From assembly GCA_963925545.1 (NCBI GenBank), contig CAWUSA010000025.1:1-47583 (forward strand): a stretch of 47,583 bases of DNA. Reading direction: 5' to 3'. The DNA comes from TMED14 sp963925545. Lineage in GTDB: Bacteria; Bacteroidota; Bacteroidia; Flavobacteriales; Schleiferiaceae. The notes beneath the pieces are model-generated. The model was given only the letters and a program-made list of their open reading frames with translations. It was not told the origin of the DNA and ran no database searches. Below, piece after piece: positions 33,006 through 41,900 of this stretch; the first letter of the stretch is position 1; every line of letters starts with the position of its first letter. The position numbers and the translations under genes were made by a program.

Positions 33006-33686
33006 TTAATTGATTTGCATTTTCACTTTTCTGTACTCTTTCACAAGTACCCTGACATCGTCAATGAGCTCATCCACCAGATAGGCTTCAGAAATGTCGT
33101 AGGCTCCCAGGGGGTTGCCGTCATCTTGGATTCGTGTTCGCATGACACCTTCCCAGTCAATCAAGACAGCTGATTGGGAATGGGAGTAGCCACCCTCTGC
33201 GCTTGAATCTTGCGATGCAGCCAAGTAATAGGCTGTTGCCATGTCATAAATCAACTCGCGGTCACCTGTGAGGAAAGTCCATGTGTCTGAATCACCAACA
33301 CCCAGTTCCGACTTGTAGTTCGCTAATACAGCAGGTGTGTCATGCAGGGGGTCCACGGTGTAGCTGACAAAGACCACATCTTTGTAGGCTGACAAACGGT
33401 CATGAACGGCCTTTAAATGAAAATTCATGGCGGGGCAAATGCTCGGGCAGGAGGCAAAAAAGAAGCTGGCAATAACAACCTTCCCTTGCAAAGAATCCTC
33501 CGTCCATGTGTTGCCGTTGGACTGTGTCAGGCTGTAGCTCGGGATTGAACTCTCTGCATGACCAGGGCCGGGGGCCATGGTTGCTAAGGTTCTAAAATTC
33601 ACTTCTCCACTGATAATCAAGGACAGCATGTACAAGGTCATGGGTACGACGATGATCACCGCCAACAGTAAACGCTTTTTTAACAT
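33006..33686 (-). CDS. SCO1/SenC family copper chaperone
   Basis: 226-residue membrane-anchored thioredoxin-fold protein delivering copper to the CuA site of cytochrome oxidase subunit II. It has one N-terminal helix (about 5-26), the copper-binding CPSIC motif (Cys80, Cys84) and the distant ligand His169 in YSHSQSAV. VDPLHDTP, the usual sequence between them, is present. All three copper ligands are intact. It sits six bases after the subunit IV gene and six before DUF420. Confidence 0.95.
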   Translation of the reverse strand: MLKKRLLLAVIIVVPMTLYMLSLIISGEVNFRTLATMAPGPGHAESSIPSYSLTQSNGNTWTEDSLQGKVVIASFFFASCPSICPAMNFHLKAVHDRLSAYKDVVFVSYTVDPLHDTPAVLANYKSELGVGDSDTWTFLTGDRELIYDMATAYYLAASQDSSAEGGYSHSQSAVLIDWEGVMRTRIQDDGNPLGAYDISEAYLVDELIDDVRVLVKEYRKVKMQIN

Positions 33687-33692
33687 GGCAAT

Positions 33693-34013
33693 CTAGACGC
33701 CGTAAAGGGCTTGGCCTTCAATCAAAATGATGGCAGTCAAATACGGTATTAAAATCAATGCAGGCAAGTATATTGCACGACGAAGGGTTGACACTTCGTA
33801 TTTCAAATGCATGAAATACTGCACGATGTAGGCAGCCTTAACCAAGGTCATGCCAATGAAAATCAAGTTGAGCAAACTGGTTCCGGAAAATTGCACAAGC
33901 AAAAATTCAGGCTTGACGATGCCTAGAGCAACTTCAATAGCGGTGATTGCTAACAACAACCAAAAGATCTTCCAGATCCAAGCTGTTCCGGTGGGTGCGT
34001 GTTCGTTTGACAT
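33693..34013 (-). CDS. cytochrome c oxidase subunit IV-type protein
   Basis: 106-residue small membrane subunit with three hydrophobic helices (about 12-33, 40-62 and 75-98), of the prokaryotic COX4 type. QYFMHLKYE in the middle is the family hallmark. The open frame extends to 34052, but the extra 13 residues overlap the subunit III gene and the Met at 34013 (MSNEHAPTG) gives the normal cytoplasmic N-terminus, leaving a two-base gap. It stabilises the oxidase core; the catalytic subunits are not in the window. Confidence 0.88.
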   Translation of the reverse strand: MSNEHAPTGTAWIWKIFWLLLAITAIEVALGIVKPEFLLVQFSGTSLLNLIFIGMTLVKAAYIVQYFMHLKYEVSTLRRAIYLPALILIPYLTAIILIEGQALYGV

Positions 34014-34015
34014 AG

Positions 34016-34924
34016 CTATACCAAGTAAAAGAAAGTGAATACAAAGACCCATACCAGGTCAACAAAGTGCCAATACAGGCCAACCTTTTCAACCATGATA
34101 TAGCTCTTACGCTTTTCATAGGTGCCAAGCAAGGTGTTGTAGAATACAATGAAATTGAAGACCACCCCAGAGAAAACGTGGAAGCCGTGAAAGCCTGTGA
34201 TAAAGAAAAAGAAGTTGGCAAACTGTTTTTCACCATACTCGTTGTGGCTCATGTTTGCACCCTGTATAACCTCTGCTTGTGCCATGACCTTCAAGGTCGC
34301 TGAGCGATCCAAGCTCACGTGCTCCCTGCCGGGGTTCTGAAGCACAATGTGCTCATTGGCTTCAATAGCATGGCGGACATCCTCCGTGGTGAACACATCA
34401 AGGTGATTGGCTGCATGACCATCTTCCATGCCATGAATCAATTGCGACAAGGACATCACCTCGCCTGTTCGATCATCAGCAATCTTCATGATGGATCCAT
34501 CCCTCAATTCAACCGCACCTTTATCACCAACGATGAAGTGATACCACTCCCATGCTTGAGAACCCAAGAATAAGGCACCACCAATGATGGTCGCAACCAT
34601 CCACCAAGCAACCCTGCTTTGCTTTCTTTCATGACCTGCACTCACTGCCAATACCATGGTCACGGATGACATGATAAGAATGAATGTCATCAAGGCAACA
34701 TACAAAAGGGGTTGATCACCTGTTATGCCGGGGAAATGGGTAAAAACATCCTCCGCCATGGGCCAAGAATCAACAAAGCGAAAACGGGACAGCCCATACG
34801 CTACGAGAAATCCAGAAAAGGTCAAAGCATCTGAGACAAGGAAGAACCACATCATCAGTTTGCCATATTCCGCCTTCATTGGCTCACTGTTGCCGCCCCA
34901 GGTTGGTTGCGTATCTGTCGTCAT
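34016..34924 (-). CDS. cytochrome c oxidase subunit III (long form)
   Basis: 302-residue heme-copper oxidase subunit III. Membrane helices at about 20-42, 68-92 and 103-125 are followed by a polar insert of about 90 residues (130-220). Two or three more helices then carry FFFFITGFHGFHVFSG and the ending EKVGLYWHFVDLVWVFVFTFFYLV, both classical subunit III sequences. The polar insert also appears in subunit III proteins of other Flavobacteriia, so it is a lineage feature. It follows the second subunit III gene after 27 bases, and a -7 box in that gap suggests an extra promoter. Confidence 0.93.
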   Translation of the reverse strand: MTTDTQPTWGGNSEPMKAEYGKLMMWFFLVSDALTFSGFLVAYGLSRFRFVDSWPMAEDVFTHFPGITGDQPLLYVALMTFILIMSSVTMVLAVSAGHERKQSRVAWWMVATIIGGALFLGSQAWEWYHFIVGDKGAVELRDGSIMKIADDRTGEVMSLSQLIHGMEDGHAANHLDVFTTEDVRHAIEANEHIVLQNPGREHVSLDRSATLKVMAQAEVIQGANMSHNEYGEKQFANFFFFITGFHGFHVFSGVVFNFIVFYNTLLGTYEKRKSYIMVEKVGLYWHFVDLVWVFVFTFFYLV

Positions 34925-34946
34925 AGGAGTTTGTTTGTTTTGCCTG

Positions 34947-34954
34947 CAAAATTA
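34947..34954 (-). promoter_or_regulatory. possible internal -7 box before long subunit III gene (TAATTTTG)
   Basis: Perfect TAnnTTTG on the minus strand, overlapping the stop of the short subunit III gene, 23 bases upstream of the next ATG. No TTG is visible at the -33 distance. It may give an additional start within the oxidase run. Confidence 0.35.
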
Positions 34955-35530
34955 ACGCAGAAAGACTAAAAATAAGAGGAGGTAAAGCCATAATCCACCC
35001 AAATAATGCCAGAACTGGACAGCAAGGTCAAAACCCAACCGATTTGACTGATTGTATCTATTGCTCAAAGCCTTTACCATAACTACAAGCAAGACAATAA
35101 CCCCTGCCAATACATGCATCCAGTGGAACCAGGTTATGACATACAACCACGAACCTGCAGCCTGACTTTTTACCCCTGTGAACCAAATACCTTGATCCAT
35201 GAGGCTGAGCCAAGCGGTTATTTGGGAGACCATGAATGCCAACCCAAAGGCAAATGAACCAAACACCAGGGCCGCAAATCGCTTGTTTGCATCTTGCTTT
35301 AATGCCACACCCGCAAGGATCAGCAATGCGCTTGAAATCACAATAAAAATCGTGCTGTAATAGAAGGCTTCAGGAAGGGGGAAGTCCAGCCATGCACCTT
35401 TGCCTTCAAGGGATGACTTGGACACCAGATAGCCGGAAGTCAAACCTGCAAAGGCCATGCCTATGCTGGCCATACTAACCCATAAAAGGGGTTTTTTACT
35501 ACGCTGTTGGGGACTGAGGGTTTCACTCAT
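34952..35530 (-). CDS. cytochrome c oxidase subunit III (short form)
   Basis: 192-residue subunit III homologue with five hydrophobic segments (about 15-37, 50-72, 83-105, 130-152 and 165-190). It has VITWFHWMHVLAGVIVLL, matching the conserved helix of subunit III, and ends HYLGGLWLYLLLFLVF. Tandem short and long subunit III genes are common in Flavobacteriia. It overlaps ctaB by four bases (ATGA). Confidence 0.9.
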   Translation of the reverse strand: MSETLSPQQRSKKPLLWVSMASIGMAFAGLTSGYLVSKSSLEGKGAWLDFPLPEAFYYSTIFIVISSALLILAGVALKQDANKRFAALVFGSFAFGLAFMVSQITAWLSLMDQGIWFTGVKSQAAGSWLYVITWFHWMHVLAGVIVLLVVMVKALSNRYNQSNRLGFDLAVQFWHYLGGLWLYLLLFLVFLR

Positions 35531-36381
35531 GAGATAAAATGGTCAATGACATAAACAAGTTGAAGCAGGGGTAAGTATCGGATGGTGCCAAACATCAAGG
35601 CCTTTGCACAGGCATCGCTTGGCTTTCGGTGGTGGGTCACGGCCAATCGCAAGACATCCATGCCTAACAAGAACACCAGTACCGCGGCCACAGAGCTCAG
35701 CTCCAAGGTGCCCGTCACGCCAAAGGCAGGCAGCAAACTGAAAAAGATCATCCAAAGGGTGTACACCACCGACATATGGGTTGCTGTGCTGTCCTTTTTC
35801 CTTGTGGGCAAAAGGAAATAGCCCGCCTTCGCATAATCGTCATAGCCCAGCCATGCTATAGCCCAAAAATGGGGAAATTGCCATAGGAATTGAATGCCAA
35901 AAAGCACACCTGGCTCAATACCAAAGTCTCCCGTGACAGAGACCCATCCCAACAAAAAGGGAATAGCTCCAGGAAAGGCTCCGACCAAAACAGACCAAGG
36001 TGATTTAGCCTTCATGGGGGTGTAGACCAAGACATACAGCAGCATGCTCAGTAGCCCAAAACCTGCCGTGACAGCATTCAACATGCTCAATGCAATTGTG
36101 CCAACCAGCCCTAGCCCAATAGCCCATGCAAAGCCAGCAACCCTCGACATGCGGCCTGTTGGCAGTGGGCGGTTTTTGGTTCGGTCCATCAGAGCATCTC
36201 GCTCAATTTCCCATAGTTGATTGAATGCGTTGCTTGAGGCCACGATGGCAAAGCCACCAATAGTCAAGGTGATTAGATGAAAGGCATCCACTTCAGGAGC
36301 ACCCAACAAATAGCCAGCAACTGCGGAGAATACCACAGTGAAGGCAAGGCGAAATTTCAGTAAAAGAGCAACATCACGCAT
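35527..36381 (-). CDS. ctaB: protoheme IX farnesyltransferase (heme O synthase)
   Basis: Inner-membrane UbiA-superfamily enzyme that adds a farnesyl group to heme B to give heme O for the oxidase. About 284 residues, with nine hydrophobic segments expected. The first aspartate motif appears as NAFNQLWEIERDALMDRTKNRPLP, with the Asn, Glu and Asp residues of the heme O synthase type, and the second conserved loop has WLGYDDYAKAGYFLLP. The open frame starts at 36402; the Met at 36381 is used because it gives the usual short N-terminus and cuts the overlap with cysQ from 29 to 8 bases. Either start is possible. Heading the oxidase cluster fits its role. Confidence 0.93.
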   Translation of the reverse strand: MRDVALLLKFRLAFTVVFSAVAGYLLGAPEVDAFHLITLTIGGFAIVASSNAFNQLWEIERDALMDRTKNRPLPTGRMSRVAGFAWAIGLGLVGTIALSMLNAVTAGFGLLSMLLYVLVYTPMKAKSPWSVLVGAFPGAIPFLLGWVSVTGDFGIEPGVLFGIQFLWQFPHFWAIAWLGYDDYAKAGYFLLPTRKKDSTATHMSVVYTLWMIFFSLLPAFGVTGTLELSSVAAVLVFLLGMDVLRLAVTHHRKPSDACAKALMFGTIRYLPLLQLVYVIDHFIS

Positions 36382-37210
36382 GACCACAAAGGTAGTCTGC
36401 ACCGCATATCAAGAAATGCGGATTGAGCAAATTTTCCTTGTTGTACGCCAAGGGTTCAGACCACGTGATTTTTCCATCCAAGTGGTCGATTCGGAAGACG
36501 TTGCAGCCGGCAGCTGTCGCTACGGCGTGGCCTGCAGCAGTGTCCCATTCCATGGTCGGTGCCGCACGAGGGTAGGCATGTGCGCGACCCTCAGCCACCA
36601 GGCAAATCTTCAAAGATGACCCCATGCTAACTCTCTCGATGGGCCCATGAGCAACTTCCCAACCTGCCAACAACGCTTCTGTAGCTTCAGACATGTGAGA
36701 GCGACTCGCCACAACTGTGAGTTTATCGGGATGGCGTCCTGGCATCCGCATGGCCTGTGTCAGCATGTCCTTGTAGGAGATGGGGGCATTGGACTTCATG
36801 GCAGGGATGTCCGATCCACCCAGGTAAACCCACCCTAAAGCTGGGGCGTAGACCACGCCAAATATGGGAATGCCTTGGTGAACAAGGCCAATATTCACGG
36901 TGTACTCGTTGCGACCTTTAATGAACTCTTTGGTGCCATCCAATGGGTCGACAACCCAGAGGGTCTCCCAGTCTTTGCGATCTGCGTAATCGGGGTGATG
37001 GCCCTCCTCACTCAAGACAGGAAAACCCGTCGGTTCAAGAACCTTGTTGATGATGCGATGTGCTGCAATGTCTGCTTCAGTTACCGGGCTATTGTCTGCC
37101 TTCAATGACGCTTCCACCCCGCCAATGCGTGATTGCACTTCCATGATGGCTTCGCCAGATTCGTAAACGGCTTGGAGGATGGACTCAATAACGGCTGATG
37201 ACAAGGTCAT
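36374..37210 (-). CDS. cysQ: 3'(2'),5'-bisphosphate nucleotidase CysQ
   Basis: 278-residue magnesium-dependent phosphatase of the inositol monophosphatase superfamily, recycling 3'-phosphoadenosine 5'-phosphate from sulfate assimilation. Motifs are SPVTEADIAAH (about 41-51), LSEEGHH (about 68-74), the metal-binding VVDPLDGTKEFIKG (about 85-98) and the C-terminal MEWDTAAGHAV. It is the first gene of the minus-strand run that continues into ctaB and the oxidase genes, with a small overlap. The TonB terminator lies just upstream, and no clear -7 box is visible in the 23 bases between, so its promoter is unclear. Confidence 0.94.
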   Translation of the reverse strand: MTLSSAVIESILQAVYESGEAIMEVQSRIGGVEASLKADNSPVTEADIAAHRIINKVLEPTGFPVLSEEGHHPDYADRKDWETLWVVDPLDGTKEFIKGRNEYTVNIGLVHQGIPIFGVVYAPALGWVYLGGSDIPAMKSNAPISYKDMLTQAMRMPGRHPDKLTVVASRSHMSEATEALLAGWEVAHGPIERVSMGSSLKICLVAEGRAHAYPRAAPTMEWDTAAGHAVATAAGCNVFRIDHLDGKITWSEPLAYNKENLLNPHFLICGADYLCGHA

Positions 37211-37233
37211 GCAAGGAATGATTTGGCTGTGAT

Positions 37234-37259
37234 AAAAAAACCCGGGATGAACCCGGGTT
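37234..37259 (-). terminator. intrinsic terminator after tonB
   Basis: On the minus strand AACCCGGG, a five-base loop TTCAT, CCCGGGTT form a perfect 8-bp stem followed by further T residues (a run of seven T from the end of the stem). It begins 17 bases after the tonB stop. This is the strongest intrinsic terminator in the window and separates tonB from cysQ. Confidence 0.9.
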
Positions 37260-37276
37260 GTGTAATTAGCTGCAGT

Positions 37277-37975
37277 TTACTGCAGTCTAGCGTTGATTGG
37301 CAAGCTGTATCGCATGGATACTGATCGACCGCCAACCTTTGCTGGTTTCATTCGGGGCAGTTTTTTGACAACGCGCAGGGCTTCATCATCCAACAGCTTA
37401 TCGACACCCCTAACAATAGCTACGCCATTGACTGAACCACTCTTGTCAACGACAAACTCTACCCAAACCTTGCCTTGTATGCCCATTTGGATGGCCATTT
37501 CAGGGAATTCAAAATTCCTCAAAACAAAGCGCTGTGTCTCAAGGGCAAAACAATTTGATCGCTCTTCTTCTGTTGACAGGTTTTCGCAACCAGGGAAAAT
37601 GGGACGCGATTCCACATTGACAAAATTGTAGATCTCATCATCATCAATCTCATCGATCAATTCAATGTCTTCGTCATCGTCAAACTCTGTTGACTCCAAT
37701 TGGATTTCGTCAATCTCAACCTTGTCGTCAACGATATTGATTATTTCAATAACTGCCGGCGGGGGGGGTGGCGGAGGTGGCGGCTTCCGGTTCGTTGCGA
37801 TCATGTCGTCATCGATTACCACGTTGTCAAGCGTTCCAAGTGAGTTTGGCCCGCTCTCAAATGTCTTCCATTCAAATGCCATCCACACCATGCTCAGGGC
37901 AAGCACAATACCGATTTGGAGGTAAAGACCCTTTTTCTTTTCAAGATCAGCCTTGTCAGTTTTACGTGGATTCAT
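37277..37975 (-). CDS. tonB: energy transducer TonB
   Basis: 232-residue protein coupling the inner-membrane proton gradient to TonB-dependent outer-membrane receptors. A basic N-terminus is followed by one transmembrane helix (about 17-34), then a nine-proline run (about 65-73) and an unusually acidic linker (about 75-120, Asp/Glu/Ile-rich). The C-terminal TonB domain has FPEMAIQMGIQGKVWVEFVV and MKPAKVGGRSVSMRYSLPI. The two cysteines in FPGCEN and RSNCF are typical of Bacteroidota TonB. The proline run is encoded in part by an eight-base G tract on the plus strand (37761-37768). It stands alone with its own promoter and terminator. ExbB/ExbD are not in the window. Confidence 0.92.
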   Translation of the reverse strand: MNPRKTDKADLEKKKGLYLQIGIVLALSMVWMAFEWKTFESGPNSLGTLDNVVIDDDMIATNRKPPPPPPPPPAVIEIINIVDDKVEIDEIQLESTEFDDDEDIELIDEIDDDEIYNFVNVESRPIFPGCENLSTEEERSNCFALETQRFVLRNFEFPEMAIQMGIQGKVWVEFVVDKSGSVNGVAIVRGVDKLLDDEALRVVKKLPRMKPAKVGGRSVSMRYSLPINARLQ

Positions 37976-37995
37976 CTTATTATTTTTTAGCGTGG

Positions 37996-38025
37996 TGAAA
38001 ATACGCAGAGCTTGCGTGAAATCAA
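37996..38025 (-). promoter_or_regulatory. possible tonB promoter (TTG-N19-TATTTTCA)
   Basis: On the minus strand TTG (38023-38025), a 19-base spacer and TATTTTCA (37996-38003) lie upstream of the tonB ATG. The spacing is ideal, but the -7 box differs from TAnnTTTG at its last two bases. The 99-base gap upstream of tonB holds no gene. Confidence 0.4.
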
Positions 38026-38046
38026 GGTTTTAAGGTAAATTCCTTG

Positions 38047-38070
38047 AAAAAAGACGAACGAGTCATCTCT
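38047..38070 (-). terminator. possible weak terminator after the vanZ-like gene
   Basis: A few bases after the VanZ-like stop the minus strand has a small GAC/GTC stem directly followed by six T. The stem is only three solid pairs plus weaker ones, so this is a tentative end for the sprA-gcvH-vanZ transcript. Confidence 0.3.
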
Positions 38071-38074
38071 TAAC

Positions 38075-38491
38075 TCAGTTTTTCTGCCTTGATAGCCAGG
38101 TCTTCAACTGCATTGCCATCAATAATCCAAGAATCATGCCGCAAGAATTTGCCATCAAATCATGGGGGGAAAACACACGGCCATCTGTCACTATTGGCTG
38201 CAAAAACTCAAGGCCTGTACCCAGTATGGTGACAACCAAAGCTGGACGCCATGGGCCTATGGGGGACCGGCTGCCCATCGTCATGAGGAAGGACATCAAG
38301 CCATAGGCGACAGCATGAAGAACCAGGTCCTTGATGTTAAGCAGCAAGGATGGCAATGCCGACGCCGGCATCAAACTCATCACGACGACAACCATTGCCC
38401 AGCAAGCAGCTAACGTAAGCCAGAATACCCTTGTCAAACTTCGCAACAAGCCTAAGGCTTTGTGTAGCAGGTCCTTCAACTGCTCAAGCAA
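38075..38491 (-). CDS. VanZ-like family membrane protein
   Basis: 138-residue protein with four hydrophobic segments (about 20-40, 50-72, 82-100 and 108-128). It has the family hallmark SPHDLMANSCGMILG in the last loop and KDLVLHAVAYGLMSFL in the second helix. VanZ-like proteins are widespread in envelope contexts; the original VanZ gives low teicoplanin resistance, but the general role is unknown. It overlaps gcvH by eight bases. The order sprA-gcvH-vanZ-like recurs in Flavobacteriia, and there is no sign that this one concerns antibiotic resistance. Confidence 0.82.
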   Translation of the reverse strand: MLEQLKDLLHKALGLLRSLTRVFWLTLAACWAMVVVVMSLMPASALPSLLLNIKDLVLHAVAYGLMSFLMTMGSRSPIGPWRPALVVTILGTGLEFLQPIVTDGRVFSPHDLMANSCGMILGLLMAMQLKTWLSRQKN

Positions 38492-38861
38492 TATGCGACT
38501 GGTAATCTGATGCAGACATCAGTGCATCCGCATCGGAGACATTAGATAGTCGTATTTTAACCATCCAACCCTCACCATAAGGGTCAGTGTTGACCAATTC
38601 TGGACTGTCCTCCAACGCTTCATTAATTTCAATCACTTCACCAGCGAATGGTTGGAATAAATCGCTCACCGTTTTCACTGCCTCCACAGAACCAAAGACT
38701 TCCTCTGCGTCCAGCTGCTCGCCTTCTGTATCAATGTCCACAAAAATGACATCCCCAAGCTCGCTTTGCGCATAATCTGTGATGCCAATCGTGGCAACAT
38801 CGCCATCAAGGCGAATCCATTCATGGTCTTGCGTGTAAATAAGGTCTGCTGGTATGTTCAT
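38484..38861 (-). CDS. gcvH: glycine cleavage system H protein
   Basis: 125-residue lipoyl carrier shuttling the methylamine group between GcvP and GcvT. The lipoylation site is Lys63 in GSVEAVKTVSD, the start is MNIPADLIYTQDHEW, and the end GWMVKIRLSN is typical. The open frame reaches 38945, but the normal N-terminus begins at 38861 and a perfect -7 box lies in between, so the shorter start is used. It overlaps the VanZ-like gene by eight bases. GcvP and GcvT are elsewhere. Confidence 0.96.
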   Translation of the reverse strand: MNIPADLIYTQDHEWIRLDGDVATIGITDYAQSELGDVIFVDIDTEGEQLDAEEVFGSVEAVKTVSDLFQPFAGEVIEINEALEDSPELVNTDPYGEGWMVKIRLSNVSDADALMSASDYQSHIA

Positions 38862-38878
38862 GGTGCTGAAATTTTTGT

Positions 38879-38886
38879 CAAAAATA
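38879..38886 (-). promoter_or_regulatory. -7 promoter box upstream of gcvH (TATTTTTG)
   Basis: Perfect TAnnTTTG match on the minus strand in the 73-base sprA-gcvH gap, 18 bases upstream of the ATG. The predicted leader is about 11 bases, the same geometry as before pdhA. It supports the short gcvH start and independent expression from sprA. Confidence 0.5.
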
Positions 38887-38934
38887 AGTTGGATGTCCCC
38901 AATAAAAAAGCCATGGGGAATTCCTTCATTGCAA

Positions 38935-41900
38935 TCAATTGCCAAGGTTTAACCTGAAGGCAATACCAGACTGCCATTGGTTTGTAGGGAAGGCCATGGA
39001 CGTTTTGAAGGTACTGATGGTCTGGTCAAAATAATACTGTGCTGTGAGGCGACGGCTCAGTCGGTAGTCAGCCGTGAATTTAACCGTGGTCCTGCGTTGA
39101 CCTGCAGTTGGCTGGTTGAAGTTCTCATAGATGCGGCGAATCACGGTCTGATTGTCAGATACCCGAACATCCAGTTTCAGCTCCAAGTTGCTTTGAATGT
39201 TTGTGCGTTGACCCTCTTGATCCACCAAGGTGAATTTAAGATCGCGGACAATGTAACCAACCCCTACGGTCATGTCATAGGCCTTACTTTCAGTGATTTG
39301 GTTGTTAGCTAGGGACATCGCAACCTGTCGATTTTTACCAATTTCAAGTTTGAAGGACGCATTGGTCTTTGTGCGAACATCCACACCAATCAACGGAGAA
39401 AATGCCTCTGTCATGGTCATTTGACCAATCTGTCGGTTGGCTAAAATGTCACCATTGGCATCGATGGGGAAGGGTTGACTTGGTTTATCCTGAACCTTCT
39501 GCAAACGAAGCATGTTGGTTTGTACGCCAGCTATTGTCAATGTATTGGTGTAACCATGGGTCATATTAAAAGCTGTGAATCGCTTGCGAATGGGCTTCAG
39601 GCGCATCAACCCCGTGTAATTCACACGCCAATTTGGGGTCGGAAGCATGGATTGCAAATTGACCTCTCCGGCATCCATGATTTGTCCATCACCATAGGCC
39701 ATCAGAAAGCTTTTGAAGAGCACTTCAGACTGCAAGACAGAGAAGCCATTGTAGCCATATCGTGATGAATCAGGGTCTGAGATGAAATCCTTGCTGTACA
39801 ATGGATCCAAGCCCAGCTGTCGATCACCAAATTCATTGGAAATACCCAATCTATTAGACAGGAATTTCTGGTAAGCATCTGAATCGTAATCGGGCGACTC
39901 AGACGTCTCAAAAGCTGTTGACCAGGCAAGCCAAGACGTTGAAAAAGTTTCCAAATTCATGGGGCTAAACTCATAGTAACCAGGCCCATTGGTCAGGTTA
40001 CTGTCAGCACCCAAACCATCCGAATACCTGAAAGTGCTGCTTTCCATGTTGCCATAGTTTTGCTGAGCTGTCAGGGTGATTCGCATGTCCTTGACCGGCT
40101 CAACCTGAGCACGTGCATTCAGGGTTCTTGTCAAGGTAGATCTGGCGCGATTTGGCTGACTGCTGTTGTCAACCATCCAACCATTTTCAGCTGACCTTTG
40201 GCGAATATTGACTGGCATGCCAATCACATAGTCCAATCCTGGAGACATACCTTTAGAAGGGTTCAATCCGCCAACCACCGGCAAGGGATTAAAGCCTGGC
40301 AGCAGGCTGCCTGTATTCAGGCTACTAGAAACATTGATTGATTTGACCATGGTAATTAAATCCAAGGATGTCACCACAAGGGTTTTTACCCAAGGCGCCA
40401 TACGCTCCTCTTCCTTTTTCACAGGCTTCCTGCTTTGAGAAGCATCCCCTGCTGGGGTCCGACCCCCAGCCCGTAGACTTTTGCCACCTCTTTTACTGCT
40501 AGACTGCTTCATCTTTTTATAGAAGGGGAACTTGTTGTAAAAGGTGTTAAAATTTAGGTTAGCTGAAGCCGTCCATTTCCCAGAATTTTCAATGGTGTTA
40601 CCATAATCCAAAGAGTCGATTTGCTGAACTGCAGCTAGCAAGGGTTGCGCGTTCCAATCAAAATCTGTTTGGTACCGAAGCTGCATTTGCACGAACTCCA
40701 AATAAGGGATTTTGTTGATTGGCAACGGCCATGACGCATTCACATTGTGATGGTACTCTATTGGCCTGCCGCCTGCCATCAGGTTATTCAAGAGGTACGT
40801 GTCAATGCTATCCACACCGGCAGGTCCGGGCAACTCATCAACCCTGACACGCATGCGGCCGGTGTAATCCAATTTGAAGTTTTTGCTTAAATCCCACACC
40901 AAATTGTAATTGCGGTCCATGGTCATGCTTTTTGCATAGGTCGTTGGCAACTGGAATTTTGGGTTGTCAACATTGCGCATTTGCATCACCTGAACCACCC
41001 GATTCACCTCTGCCCTGGCGCTCACCCGTGAGGGTGTTAGGTTGAGGTTTATGTCTCTGATCAAATTCAAATTTTTGTTCTTGATTCCCTTGAATGGCGC
41101 AATATTTAAGGGGATTCGCTGGTAATTGTAAGCCAAATTTCCTCTGTAGGCATCCCTGCGATCTTGGATGGTGTTCACGTCGCGCCGGACGATTTCATTG
41201 TATGCATAGGTAGCACTCAGGTTTTCAAGATCCCATGGCTTGGGCTTGCCTGTGCCTGATTTAGCTCCTGGACTAGCCCGCCCGCCTAGTTCACTCGATA
41301 CCGGACTTCGCTGACGGCCTTGGGTGTTGCTGTTGCCTCCGCCCCTGGCTAAGTGGATATTGGTGAAGTTGATGCCACGCCGCTGGGTGAAATCGCTGAC
41401 CATGCCACGCAAAGAGTCGCGTTCAATGCCATCGCTCAGATTTGCCAATGAACGATCCATTTCCACATCTGGGCTCAACGGATTGAACAAGGGTGTTTTC
41501 CAATCCTGCGCATGGTTGATGAACATTGGGAACCGCCAACGGCTTCGACCAGGGATGAATTTATCGAGGTCCAGTTGCGTCTGAAAATCGTAAGAAGCTG
41601 TGGTGAATTTATTCCGTTCCTGGGGGTTCATCTCCAATGAACCGAAGCCCGGTGTAGACATGGCCCCAGAGAGGGCGATTTGGCCTAAATCTGCCAACTG
41701 AACCGTGCCACGAGCCAGGGCAGCCATGCCACCTCGGTTGTCAAATTCCACCATGCGAAGCTCATTGATCCAAATTTCTGCGCATTTACTCAGGCCATCA
41801 TCGCCATCTATTGTGCTGCGCTTCTTAGGATTCCTTACGCCAATCAACACCGTTCGTACATCGCCTAAATTGGGCGAGCCTACCACCCGTACAATGCCCT

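Noticed and set aside
32622..33173. 183-residue open frame on the plus strand
   Set aside because: It is antisense to DUF420 and SCO, both with clear family motifs, and resembles no protein.
34300..34570. Polar insert in the long cytochrome oxidase subunit III as a possible novel domain
   Set aside because: From memory, subunit III proteins of other Flavobacteriia carry a similar insert, so it is a lineage feature and not new here.
38075..38491. VanZ-like protein as a glycopeptide resistance gene
   Set aside because: The family is broad, no other van genes are present, and the position between gcvH and tonB is a common one in Flavobacteriia.
38484..38945. Longer GcvH start at 38945
   Set aside because: The extra 28 residues overlap the end of sprA, are not conserved in the H-protein family, and a -7 box lies between the two starts.
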